Source: Streptomyces sp. NBC_01260
Lineage (GTDB): Bacteria > Actinomycetota > Actinomycetes > Streptomycetales > Streptomycetaceae
Length of the DNA stretch: 64,000 nucleotides
Direction of reading: 5' to 3'
Assembly (NCBI RefSeq): GCF_036226405.1
Contig: NZ_CP108464.1
Span: 7,936,001 to 8,000,000, forward strand
In this document: positions 15,958-24,115 of the stretch, in pieces
Position numbering within the stretch: position 1 is the first letter of the stretch
Layout: each line of letters starts with the position of its first letter
Position numbers and translations under genes: made by a program
The notes under the pieces: generated by a model
Database searches by the model: none
What the model was told of the DNA's origin: nothing
Seen by the model: the letters and a program-made list of their open reading frames with translations, nothing else

Positions 15958-16221
15958 TCAGGTTGCCCATGGCAGCCGTACGGCTTCAAGCTCCTCGTCG
16001 TCGAGGAGGGCTTCGATGAGGGCGGCGGGGCCGGCCACCTTCGCAGCCCACAGGTCGTAGTCGGTGCACAGGACCCAGGACTGGTCCCGGGACCAGAGGT
16101 TTGACGGGCTCCAGTTGTCTTCTCCAGGGTGGTCGTACAGCACCTGGGCGTCCGCGAGCCTGCCGGTTCGGACGTGCAGGTTGTCGAACCCTCGGCCCCG
16201 TGACTCCCTTGGGTTCAGCAA
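15958..16221 (-). pseudogene. C-terminal piece of an unrecognised protein
   Basis: 87 codons reading FDNLHVRTGRLADAQVLYDH, SPSNLWSRDQSWVLCTDYDLW and KVAGPAALIEALLDDEELEA. The tryptophan-rich W-S-x-D-x-S-W-x-x-x-T-D-Y-D-L-W segment is typical of the end of a small Streptomyces protein family that is usually longer at the N-terminus, so this is probably truncated, although a short complete gene starting at 16221 cannot be excluded. A hairpin terminator follows at 15864-15890. Function unknown. Confidence 0.45.
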
Positions 16222-16363
16222 TTCCGGGGGTTCTTCGGCGGGAACTCGGGGCTGTTACCGGCTTTCGTGGGCGGCTGTGGTCTTGGGTTCTCGTCCTGCG
16301 CACGGTAGATGTCGGTGGGATGCGCAAGGCATGTCAGAGCGTTCGCAGAGTCAGTGTCAGTAG

Positions 16364-16591
16364 TCACTGACGGCAGGCGTGGTGTCGGCGGATGTCCGGG
16401 AGCGTAGAGCTGCCGCGCCGGTCAACGCGCCGGCGTGCCGTTCTTCTAAGCTGTCGGTTCTTCTCGGCCAGCAACTCATATGCCACCGCGATCTCGCTGG
16501 AGGAACTCCGGCCCAGCAACTGTCCAAATGACGTCGGAGGATACGTCCGAGCAGGTCCGTTGTCAGAGCAGTGCGCTTCACTGTCCGCCAT
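16364..16591 (-). CDS. Doubtful small hypothetical protein
   Basis: The 368-base gap between the fragment at 15958 and the SMI1-type gene holds one weak candidate. From an ATG at 16591, divergent from and overlapping the next gene's start, the frame gives SFGQLLGRSSSSEIAVAYEL and LLAEKNRQLRRTARRR, which look like a helix-rich protein. There is no ribosome binding site and no family match, so this may be chance. Otherwise I see nothing in the gap. Confidence 0.22.
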   Translation of the reverse strand: MADSEAHCSDNGPARTYPPTSFGQLLGRSSSSEIAVAYELLAEKNRQLRRTARRRVDRRGSSTLPDIRRHHACRQ

Positions 16592-17390
16592 GAAGCTCAC
16601 GCAGACGACCGTCGACGATCTGCTGGCTCAGCTCGGCCTGGCAGACGGCTACATGAACCTGCCCGGCGACCTGGACCCGCAAGCTCTGACCGACCTGCTC
16701 GCCAGCAGGTACGGAGCCCCACGCACCCTCGTCCTCGACGGCTTCGCCGATCCGACGGTCGATGATTCCAGGGGCGCGGCTCTCCTCGTCCCATTCGAGG
16801 ACCGGGCGGTGACGATACGGGCGTGGGCGTACGGGAATCAGTGGGTTGGCACGGGTACGGCGCGGGACGACGAAGGCGTCGAGTGGCCGGTGCTTGTAGT
16901 CGCTCAGAGGCAGATGCCCGAACCCCTGGCGGTCGCTCCGAACGAGGGCGAGGACATCGACTGGATGGAGCGGCTCATACGGATCACCGGCTGGACGCAG
17001 CCCGCCCAGCGGCCGGACGTGCACTGGGCGGAGGTGGAGTCGCGCCTGGGCACTGCGCTCCCGACCGACTACAAGCGCATGGTTGAAACGTTCGGCGAGG
17101 GTGCCTTCGACGCATATCTGAGCCTGAACCAGGAGCCGTGGACGTCGCTCAAGGAGGACGGGCTACTCATCTGGGCGGGCACAGAGCACGAGGACCTGTA
17201 CTGCTGGCGGGTGGACGGTGACGAGCCCGACCGTTGGCCCGTCGTTGTCCGGTCCTTCGATGGCGAGGATCTCTCCTTCGGCTACCAGGCTGCGCAGTTC
17301 GTCTGTCGCATCCTCATCGACCCCCACCATCCGTTCACGATGGCCCGCTATTTCGACACCCACTGGTTCATGAACTACCAGGAGGACTGA
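16590..17390 (+). CDS. SMI1/KNR4-family protein
   Basis: 266 residues from the ATG at 16590; no clear Shine-Dalgarno. The first part, QTTVDDLLAQLGLADGYM and a beta-rich stretch, precedes a C-terminal SMI1/KNR4 fold recognisable by WAEVESRLGTALPTDYKRMVETFGEGAFD and the conserved W-P-V-V-V and FADYLCRILID-like helix here written AAQFVCRILIDPHHPF. In bacteria SMI1/KNR4 proteins often neutralise the nuclease or other toxin domains of polymorphic toxins. No toxin gene is next to it, so it may be an orphan immunity gene captured in this island. The DUF1877 gene follows 166 bases later on the same strand. Confidence 0.72.
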   Translation: MKLTQTTVDDLLAQLGLADGYMNLPGDLDPQALTDLLASRYGAPRTLVLDGFADPTVDDSRGAALLVPFEDRAVTIRAWAYGNQWVGTGTARDDEGVEWPVLVVAQRQMPEPLAVAPNEGEDIDWMERLIRITGWTQPAQRPDVHWAEVESRLGTALPTDYKRMVETFGEGAFDAYLSLNQEPWTSLKEDGLLIWAGTEHEDLYCWRVDGDEPDRWPVVVRSFDGEDLSFGYQAAQFVCRILIDPHHPFTMARYFDTHWFMNYQED

Positions 17391-17556
17391 CCGAACTCCG
17401 CTGCCACGGGTATCCGGAGCCCAGTTCGCGGACGCTTGGGACAGTTCCGCCGGACGGCGCGAGTCGGTAGCGAGGACACGCGGCTGTCACTGCCGTCAAC
17501 TAGGTTCTGTCCGTTCGGCCCGACAGGCGGGCCGCCGAGCTGGGGAACTCGTCGTA

Positions 17557-18042
17557 GTGAGCATCTACCTACACTTTCGCGCCGTGGATGAGTCCGAGAT
17601 CCGGGACGACCACACCTGGCTAGCTGCGTTCATGTCTGAGGGTTGGGACAGCCACCTCAACGAGTGCGAAGCGGGTATCGCCACTTCGATCAACAAGGCC
17701 TGGGACTCTGTCAACGACTTCTACGCCGCAGCCGATATCCCGGATACAGGCGCCGACGAGCCCTCGACACTGCCGATCTACGGCGGCCGCCCGGTGCCAC
17801 ACGGCGCCGACGCCGACCCCTCCAACCCCCCGCTGATGCTTCTGGAGCCGCCTGGGGTGTCTCAGGCCGCGCATTTCCTTGCGACTGTCTCTTTCGACGA
17901 GCTGTGGAACGTTGTCGGCGCCAGGTTCAGGGCCCTCGGCTGGACCAGGCAGATACTCCTCGACCACCACATGGACCTCCAAGGGTTCTACGGGCGGGCG
18001 GCTTCGGCAGGCCACGCCGTGGTCAAAGCGGTGTGGGCCTGA
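17557..18042 (+). CDS. DUF1877 family protein
   Basis: 161 residues from a GTG at 17557. Opens SIYLHFRAVDESEIRDD, has the central GGRPVPH, then PLMLLEPPGVSQAAHFLATV, SFDELW and QGFYGRAASAGHAVVKAVW, all in the order of DUF1877 (YfbM-type) proteins. These small proteins are frequent in immunity-gene clusters and near secreted toxins, but no activity is established. It sits between the SMI1-type and YcxB-type genes, same strand. Confidence 0.78.
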   Translation: MSIYLHFRAVDESEIRDDHTWLAAFMSEGWDSHLNECEAGIATSINKAWDSVNDFYAAADIPDTGADEPSTLPIYGGRPVPHGADADPSNPPLMLLEPPGVSQAAHFLATVSFDELWNVVGARFRALGWTRQILLDHHMDLQGFYGRAASAGHAVVKAVWA

Positions 18043-18204
18043 AACGTGGCCATGAGCTGGTCACAGCCGTCCGTTGATACTTGCGGAGAACCTGTGGATC
18101 GTCGGCGTCCACCTACGCGCGTTCACAACCAAATGCGCGCCCTGGCCAACCACTCCCGCGCAGCGGGGAACCTCACCAGGCGCGGACCTGTAAGCTCCGC
18201 GCCC

Positions 18205-18741
18205 GTGGACGACATACGGCAGACAACCATCACCTTCAGCGGAATCCTGACGCGGGAGGAGTTCGACGAGGCCCTCGCAGCAACTGGATGGCTCCGACGC
18301 CTGCGCTGGCTCATTGTCGTGGCCGCGGCCGTGATGGCGGCGCTGAGCCTGAAGCCCTCCGCTGACGGCAACTCGATCAACGCGGGACTGCTGATGCTCG
18401 CTCTTGTCTACGGTGCACTCGGCATGTTCCTGCCCCCGATGCTTGCTGGCCGTATGTTCCGTGCCGACCAGGCCACGGGGGAGAAGCAGGCTGTCATCGA
18501 CGACGCCGGCTTCGTCCTCTCCCGCGGCTCCGACGAACTCATGCGGGTGCCGTGGCGCACCATGTCCCGCTATTACGAGACGGAGCGGGTCTACGTGGTG
18601 ACCGGCCGCCTCGGCTGGAAGCGCGGCCTGTTGATGGTGCCCAAGCGGCTACTTACCAGGACCGGCGAGACCGAACTGGTGGGCGTCCTGCTGGAGGCCT
18701 CGCTCCGCCGCTCCACGAGCGTGCGGACACACGGCCGTTAG
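18205..18741 (+). CDS. YcxB-like membrane protein
   Basis: 178 residues from a GTG at 18205. An N-terminal TITFSGILTREEFDEAL is followed by two membrane helices, LRWLIVVAAAVMAALSL and GLLMLALVYGALGMFLPPM, then a beta-rich domain with IDDAGFVLSRGSDELMRVPW, RYYETERVYVV and a LMVPKRLLT block. This layout (two helices then a PH-like beta domain carrying I-x-x-x-G-x-x-x-x-x-x-x-x-x-x-W) is the YcxB pattern, also seen in candidate immunity proteins. Function unknown. Confidence 0.68.
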   Translation: MDDIRQTTITFSGILTREEFDEALAATGWLRRLRWLIVVAAAVMAALSLKPSADGNSINAGLLMLALVYGALGMFLPPMLAGRMFRADQATGEKQAVIDDAGFVLSRGSDELMRVPWRTMSRYYETERVYVVTGRLGWKRGLLMVPKRLLTRTGETELVGVLLEASLRRSTSVRTHGR

Positions 18742-18882
18742 CCTCTCCTCGCCAGGGCCGGGTTGCCGCGTACGGGAGAAGGGGTGTTGCCCGGCTGGCC
18801 GCAGGTGACAACCGGGATGAGGTCCTCAGAATTTTCTCGTCGCTGTGGATCATGGCTGACGAGGCCGGAGAGCTGTGTTGCG

Positions 18883-19089
18883 GTGGCTGAAGGCGCCGAG
18901 CCAGTCCTTGTTGGCTCCCCCGGCGGCGAGTCGGCATCGACCGGGGCGAGGCTAAGCGTGGATGTCGTCCGCGAAGCTGTGTTCGAGGCTGCGAGGAAGA
19001 CGATGCCGAACGTAGCGATCGGGGAGCTTGACGCTTTCAGTGAGAAGTTCGTGGAGGCGCTGCGGAGGTCGGGTGATGTGTCGGAATGA
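18883..19089 (+). CDS. Small hypothetical protein before the integrase
   Basis: 68 residues from a GTG at 18883. The second half, LSVDVVREAVFEAARKTMPN followed by LDAFSEKFVEALRRSGDVSE, is a clear pair of amphipathic helices. It lies 270 bases upstream of the tyrosine recombinase on the same strand, a spot where excisionase or small regulatory genes often lie, but no DNA-binding motif is visible. Upstream in-frame sequence is less protein-like, hence the late start. Confidence 0.4.
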   Translation: MAEGAEPVLVGSPGGESASTGARLSVDVVREAVFEAARKTMPNVAIGELDAFSEKFVEALRRSGDVSE

Positions 19090-19252
19090 ACAGGATTCGC
19101 TTCAATCCCCGTACAACCTTTTCCGCGTTGCCGCGGCCCAAGTAGCAGGAGAGACGGTGTGCGTCCTGCCGTCCGGGATTGCCGAAGATCGCATAGTCCG
19201 AAAGCGCGTGAGGCGGTTCATGGAAGCCCAGGGCCTTGATTGCCTGTCATGT

Positions 19253-19278
19253 CGTGGATGCCCGACAGGGCATCCACG
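19253..19278 (+). terminator. Perfect 11-bp-arm hairpin upstream of the integrase
   Basis: Arms CGTGGATGCCC (19253-19263) and GGGCATCCACG (19268-19278) with a GACA tetraloop. It separates the preceding small gene from the recombinase gene and may insulate the latter. Confidence 0.7.
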
Positions 19279-19358
19279 GTAGGACGGGTGGCGGAGGGGA
19301 TGAGCGGATGGAGTGTCCGCCGGTACCGCGCACCGATCATCGAAGTGGGAGATGACGG

Positions 19359-20726
19359 GTGCCATTCACAGAAGTTCGCGGAAACAGCATTCGCGTGAAG
19401 TGGTGGACCGGGCAGTGCAGGCTGGACGACGACGGCAAGCCGACGACCACGAAACTGTACGGGTCCGCGTCCAAGAATCTGGACGGTGTGCCGTTCGCGG
19501 ATGAGGACGAGGCGTTCACTTTCGGTCTCGACCGGGAGTCCGACGTGCGGAACCGTCGGGGACAGAGGGGCGCCGCCCCGATCAACATGGCGGACTACTG
19601 CGACCTCTGGTTCAAAGGGGTCAGTCTGCGCAGCAATTCCATGTCGTCGTACAAGTCCCGGCTGTCGGCTGTGATCCGCCCCTATTGGGCGCAGAGCACT
19701 GTGGACGAGATCACGCCCATCCAGTACGACACGTTCAGGAAATTCGTGCAGGCCAAATACTCGCACAACTACGCGAAGGCAGTCCTGGGCACATTCAAGA
19801 TGCTCATGGACGATGCGGTAGTGAAGTACAAATACCGCGAGGAGTCGCCCATCGTGGAGCAGAAGCGGCGGGGCCTGTATAAGAAGAAGCAGGTGCGCCG
19901 AGTCAAGCGGCGGCTGTCGACCCGGTCCGTGCACCAGCCGGCCCACAACGCCTACCACGTCTGGGGGTTCGCCGGATGGGCCTATGTCTGGACGATCGCC
20001 TTCACGGGGATGCGGTCGCCCGGCGAGAGTTTCGGGCTGCAGCGTGGCTACGCCTCGGCATACTGGCCTGCCGCCGAGCCGGACGACGGGCTGCGCGAGG
20101 AGGCCCTCCAGCGGTACGAGTCCCTGCACGCTCTCCGAGTCCAGTACCAGACCTACCGGGCCGAGGGCCAGGCGGTGCTGGCCGCACCGAAGTACGACAG
20201 CGCCAGGACCACTGTCCTCCCGCCGTTCCTGCACGAGATGCACCAGGCCCTCCTTGCGTCCCATGACCAGCCGTGGGTCTTCCTGTCGCTGCAGGGCAAG
20301 CCGCTGCTCTCCACCGACTTCGACAACACCTACTGGTTCCCGATCCGGGACGGCGCCGACGAGCGGACATCCCGGCCGCGATACGAACGGTGGGCGCGGC
20401 CTGCGCTGCCGGCGGTCGAGGAGATGTCCGGAGAGGACATCTACCGGCTTCGGCACTGGCACAAGGCCAAGCTGGATGAGTCGGGTGACATTCCGCGCGT
20501 GGCGGTGGAGGCCCGAATGGGGCATGAGCTTCCGGGTGTGGAGGGTGTGTACAGCGAGGTGACGATCGCAATGGAGGAGCGGATCGTTGGGTATCTCCAG
20601 GAGGTGTGGGAGACGGAAGTGGTGGGAGCCGTGCTGTGGACACCGCCTTTTCCCATCCGTCTCCCAGACGATCCCGCGAAATCCACTCCGCCGCTGTTCA
20701 GCGGCCTTCCCACCCTGGAGTACTAG
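19359..20726 (+). CDS. Tyrosine recombinase (phage integrase family)
   Basis: 455 residues. Site-specific recombinase expected to insert or excise an integrative element. After an N-terminal arm (RVKWWTGQCRLDDDGKPTTT) and a SAM-like core-binding domain (MADYCDLWFKG, NSMSSYKSRLSAV) comes the catalytic domain: box I arginine R219 in FTGMRSPGESFGL, box II R365 with H366 and H368 in YRLRHWHKAK, and the nucleophile Y398 in GVEGVYSEVT. The first histidine of the usual H-x-x-R is replaced by tyrosine (IYRLR), and the sequence has an unusual RRGLYKKKQVRRVKRR segment, so it is divergent. Its last base overlaps the start of the kinase-Nudix gene. The ATG at 19359 has only a weak upstream purine run. 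Confidence 0.82.
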   Translation: MPFTEVRGNSIRVKWWTGQCRLDDDGKPTTTKLYGSASKNLDGVPFADEDEAFTFGLDRESDVRNRRGQRGAAPINMADYCDLWFKGVSLRSNSMSSYKSRLSAVIRPYWAQSTVDEITPIQYDTFRKFVQAKYSHNYAKAVLGTFKMLMDDAVVKYKYREESPIVEQKRRGLYKKKQVRRVKRRLSTRSVHQPAHNAYHVWGFAGWAYVWTIAFTGMRSPGESFGLQRGYASAYWPAAEPDDGLREEALQRYESLHALRVQYQTYRAEGQAVLAAPKYDSARTTVLPPFLHEMHQALLASHDQPWVFLSLQGKPLLSTDFDNTYWFPIRDGADERTSRPRYERWARPALPAVEEMSGEDIYRLRHWHKAKLDESGDIPRVAVEARMGHELPGVEGVYSEVTIAMEERIVGYLQEVWETEVVGAVLWTPPFPIRLPDDPAKSTPPLFSGLPTLEY

Positions 20727-21766
20727 TGATTGTTGTTTGGATCAACGGTGCGTTCAGCGCGGGGAAGACCAGCGCCGCGCGCGAACTGATCGATCTGATC
20801 CCGAACAGCACCTTCTACGACCCTGAACTGACCGGCGCGGGGCTGCGGTATCTGCTGCCCCAGAAGAAGCTCGCCGAGGTGACCGACTTCCAGGACCTGC
20901 CGATCTGGCGGCGTCTGGTGGTGGACACCGCGGCAGCCCTGCTCGCCGAGGTCGGTGGGGTACTGGTGGTGCCGATGACGCTGCTGCGACAGGAGTATCG
21001 CGACGAGATCTTCGGAGGGCTCGCCTCCCGGCGCATTCCGGTGCGCCATGTGCTGCTCTCACCCGAGGAAACGATCCTGCGGAAACGGATCGCCGACCGA
21101 GTGGAAGACGACGATGATCCCGAGCGCAGCGAACAGGTCCGGCAGTGGGCGTACGAGCATATCGGACCCTACCGGTCGGCGCTCGACTGGATCACCGGGG
21201 ACGCCCACACCATCGACAACAGCGCGCTCACCCCGCAGGAGACCGCCGAACTGATAGCCGAGGCCCTGCACACGGGGGCGGCGCCGGCCTGCGAGATCGT
21301 GCAGACACCCGACCCGACCGCGGAGACGGTCGCGGCCGGAGTGCTGCTCTTCGACGAGGACGGCCGGGTCCTGCTCGTCGACCCCACCTACAAACCCGGC
21401 TGGGAGTTCCCCGGCGGCGTCGTGGAGTCCGGTGAGGCCCCGGCGCAGGCCGGGATCAGGGAGGTCGCCGAGGAGATAGGGATACAGCTCGAACAGGTGC
21501 CGAAACTGCTCGTCATCGACTGGGAGGCGCCCGAGCCGCCCGGATACGGTGGGCTGCGGCTGATCTTCGATGGCGGCCTGCTGCCGGGCCGGGACGCCGA
21601 GCGGCTGATGCTGCCCGGCTCCGAACTGCGCGGCTGGCGGTTCGTCACCGAGGCGGAGGCGGCCACCATGCTGCCCCCCGCGCGGTACGAACGGCTGCGC
21701 TGGGCGCTGCGGGCCCGCGAACAGTCAGCCGTGTTCAATCTGGAGGCCGGAGTCCCGGTCGGCTGA
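20726..21766 (+). CDS. P-loop kinase fused to a Nudix hydrolase
   Basis: 346 residues. The N-terminal half is an AAA-type nucleotide kinase or phosphotransferase with Walker A INGAFSAGKTSAA at 6-18 and a lid segment RKRIADRVEDDDDPER; the C-terminal half has a complete Nudix box, GGVVESGEAPAQAGIREVAE running on into EIGI (from residue 230). Nudix enzymes hydrolyse nucleoside-diphosphate-linked compounds, so the fusion may salvage or clean nucleotides. GTG at 20726 shares one base with the integrase stop and has GGAG upstream. The gene looks chromosomal and complete, which places the recombinase's left-over boundary at its very start. It overlaps the convergent MBL gene by 42 bases. Confidence 0.85.
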   Translation: MIVVWINGAFSAGKTSAARELIDLIPNSTFYDPELTGAGLRYLLPQKKLAEVTDFQDLPIWRRLVVDTAAALLAEVGGVLVVPMTLLRQEYRDEIFGGLASRRIPVRHVLLSPEETILRKRIADRVEDDDDPERSEQVRQWAYEHIGPYRSALDWITGDAHTIDNSALTPQETAELIAEALHTGAAPACEIVQTPDPTAETVAAGVLLFDEDGRVLLVDPTYKPGWEFPGGVVESGEAPAQAGIREVAEEIGIQLEQVPKLLVIDWEAPEPPGYGGLRLIFDGGLLPGRDAERLMLPGSELRGWRFVTEAEAATMLPPARYERLRWALRAREQSAVFNLEAGVPVG

Positions 21767-22435
21767 GGCGCGCAGTACCGCGGCGGTGCCGGCGGTGACG
21801 GGATCGCCGTGTCCGAAGCAGACCGTGGCCGGCTCCAGCGCCGCCAGCCGCCGGAACGAGGCCACGGCCTGCTCGCGGTCGATGTTGAACACGCCCAGCA
21901 TGACCCGGCCCACGCCGGCCACGCAGTCCCCGGTGAACAGCACCCCGTGCGCGGGAAGATGGAGACCGATGGAGCCCGGGGTGTGGCCGGGGGAGTGGAT
22001 CACCGTCGCACCGCCGCCGAAGTCGATCATCGAACCGTCACAGAGCTCGCGGTCGACCCGGGTCGGAGGGGCCACGGGTACGGTCAGCCCGTGCTCGTAC
22101 AACGGAACCTCCCAGTCGAGCAGCACCGGGTCGCCGATCTCCTCCTCGCCCCGGATCACCGGCGCGTCGAGCCGGTGCGCCAGAATCTCGGCGCCGTGGC
22201 GGTCGGCGAGCTCCTGGGCGGCGCCGTAGTGGTCGCGATGGCCGTGCGTGATGACGATGCGGGAGATCCGGGCGGGGTCCAGACCGAGGCCGCGCACCGC
22301 GTTCTCGATGGCGGGCGCGGCGTTGATGTCGCCCGCGTCGATCAGGGTCAGCTCCGTCCCGTCACGCCAGAGGTAGGCCTGACCGATCGGGAAACGGAAC
22401 ATGTGCAGCTGGGGAAGTACTTCGACGAGATCCAT
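21725..22435 (-). CDS. MBL-fold metallohydrolase
   Basis: 236 residues. Metallo-beta-lactamase-fold hydrolase with the zinc-binding THGHRDHYG motif, a third histidine in IHSPGHTPGSI and the aspartate in LFTGDCVAG; a final histidine is in CFGHGDPV. This pattern is that of the glyoxalase-II-like hydrolases that act on thioesters or related substrates in the cytoplasm. It starts MDLVEVLPQLHMFRF at the ATG at 22435. Its 3' end overlaps the kinase-Nudix gene tail-to-tail. Confidence 0.87.
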   Translation of the reverse strand: MDLVEVLPQLHMFRFPIGQAYLWRDGTELTLIDAGDINAAPAIENAVRGLGLDPARISRIVITHGHRDHYGAAQELADRHGAEILAHRLDAPVIRGEEEIGDPVLLDWEVPLYEHGLTVPVAPPTRVDRELCDGSMIDFGGGATVIHSPGHTPGSIGLHLPAHGVLFTGDCVAGVGRVMLGVFNIDREQAVASFRRLAALEPATVCFGHGDPVTAGTAAVLRASADRDSGLQIEHG

Positions 22436-22495
22436 GCGGCGAACGTACGCAGCGGCGGGCGTCCGCCGCACGGATCTACGCTCTGGGCGTGCTTC

Positions 22496-22534
22496 GCTCA
22501 ACGCGTAGCGGCGACGGGCCGCTACGCGTTGAGC
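22496..22534 (-). terminator. Perfect 16-bp-arm hairpin after the M20 peptidase gene
   Basis: Arms 22496-22511 and 22519-22534 with a 7-base loop CGACGGG, 34 bases beyond the stop of the minus-strand peptidase gene and 61 bases upstream of the MBL gene's start. It should stop read-through from one into the other. Confidence 0.78.
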
Positions 22535-22567
22535 AGGCCCGGTCCGCCAGGACACGGGCCGTGCTGC

Positions 22568-23932
22568 TCAGGCCTTCCCGGAGGCGGCGTAGTTCTGCAG
22601 GAACAGCGCCTCGGCCACCGACATCCGCTCCAGCTCCTGGGGCGACACGCTCTCGTTCACCGCGTGGATCTGCGCCTCGGGCTCGCTCAGCCCGATCAGC
22701 AGGATCTCGGCCTCCGGGTACAGCACGGAGAGCGCGTTGCAGAGCGGGATCGAGCCGCCCATCCCGGAGGACTGCATCTCCTCGCCGGGGTACGCGACCC
22801 GCATGGCATCCGCCATCGCCGTGTACGCCGGGCTGGAGACGTCGGCGCGGAACGGCTGCCCCTGGCCCACCTGCTCGACCGAGACCCTGGCGCCCCACGG
22901 GGCGTGCGACCGCAGATGCGCGGTGAGCAGCTTCGTCGCCTCGTCGGCGTCGCTGCCCGGCGGCACCCGAAGGCTGATCTGTGCCCGCGCGCCGGCCTGC
23001 ACCGAGGGCGTCGCGCCGACGACCGGCGGGCAGTCGATGCCGATCACGGTGACGGCCGGTCGCGCCCAGATCCGGTCCGCGACCGTACCCGTGCCGATCA
23101 GTCCGACACCGTTGAGCACCTTCGCGTCCTGGCGGAACTCGGCCTCGGGGTACTGGAGACCGTCCCACTTCGCATCGGCGGTGAGGCCGTCGATGGTCGT
23201 CGTGCCGTCCGCGGCGCGCAGCGACGCGAGCAACTGGATCATCGCAGCCAGCGCGTCGGGCGCGGCGCCGCCGAACTGCCCGGAGTGCAGGTTCCCTTCG
23301 AGGGTGTCGAGCTGCACCCGCAGCATCGTCATCCCGCGCAGGGTCGAGGTGACCGTGGGCAGACCGGCCCGGAAGTTGCCGGTGTCGCCGATCACGACGG
23401 TATCGGCGGCGAGCAGCTCCGGATGCGCCTGCGCGTACTGCTCCAGACCTCCGGTGCCCTGCTCCTCCGAGCCCTCGGCGATCACCTTCACGGAGACCGG
23501 CACCCCGCCGTTCGCCTTGAGGGCGCGCAGCGCGAGGAGGTGCATGATGAAGCCGCCCTTGCAGTCGGCCGAGCCCCGGCCGAACCAGCGGCCGTCACGT
23601 TCCGTCAGCTCGAACGGCGGGGACAGCCAGGCGGACTCGTCGAGCGGCGGCTGCACGTCGTAGTGCGCGTAGAGCAGCACGGTGGGTGCCCCGGCCGGAC
23701 CGGGCAGGTAGCCGTAGACGGAGCGGCTGCCGTCCGGGGTGTCGAGCAGGGCGACGTCCTGGAAGTCCTCGTCGCGCAGCGCCCCGGCGACCCACTCGGC
23801 GGCGGCGTCGCATTCGCTCCTCGGATACACCGCGGGATCCGCCACCGACTGGAAGGCCACCAGCTCGGTGAGCTCCGCCTTGGCGCGAGGCATCAGCGAG
23901 GCGATGGTTTCGGAAATCGGATGGGCGGTCAT
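22568..23932 (-). CDS. M20-family metallopeptidase (dipeptidase)
   Basis: 454 residues. Zinc dipeptidase or acyl-amino-acid hydrolase of the M20/ArgE/CPG2 group. Metal-site motifs are YAHYDVQP, GRGSADCKGG and EGSEEQGTGG, with the later DTGNFRAGLPT and GGSIPLCNAL blocks of the peptidase and dimerisation domains. ATG at 23932 follows AGGAG by 8 bases; the frame is open far upstream but without coding character. Ends in the hairpin at 22496. Monocistronic and divergent from the flavoprotein gene. Confidence 0.9.
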   Translation of the reverse strand: MTAHPISETIASLMPRAKAELTELVAFQSVADPAVYPRSECDAAAEWVAGALRDEDFQDVALLDTPDGSRSVYGYLPGPAGAPTVLLYAHYDVQPPLDESAWLSPPFELTERDGRWFGRGSADCKGGFIMHLLALRALKANGGVPVSVKVIAEGSEEQGTGGLEQYAQAHPELLAADTVVIGDTGNFRAGLPTVTSTLRGMTMLRVQLDTLEGNLHSGQFGGAAPDALAAMIQLLASLRAADGTTTIDGLTADAKWDGLQYPEAEFRQDAKVLNGVGLIGTGTVADRIWARPAVTVIGIDCPPVVGATPSVQAGARAQISLRVPPGSDADEATKLLTAHLRSHAPWGARVSVEQVGQGQPFRADVSSPAYTAMADAMRVAYPGEEMQSSGMGGSIPLCNALSVLYPEAEILLIGLSEPEAQIHAVNESVSPQELERMSVAEALFLQNYAASGKA

Positions 23933-24115
23933 GGGCACGCTCCTAGCAGGTGCGACGTTATGTCTACGAATCCGTGTACTTGAACGCCGCGAATGCGGCG
24001 TTGTGGTTACGACGAAGGCACGGCCGATCCTCCCACAGCAGGGGTTGGCCTGAACGAGCCGTAGGATGCCGTGAGCAGCTTGGGCCACTGGTCGGATCGG
24101 GAGCAGAAGCACATC

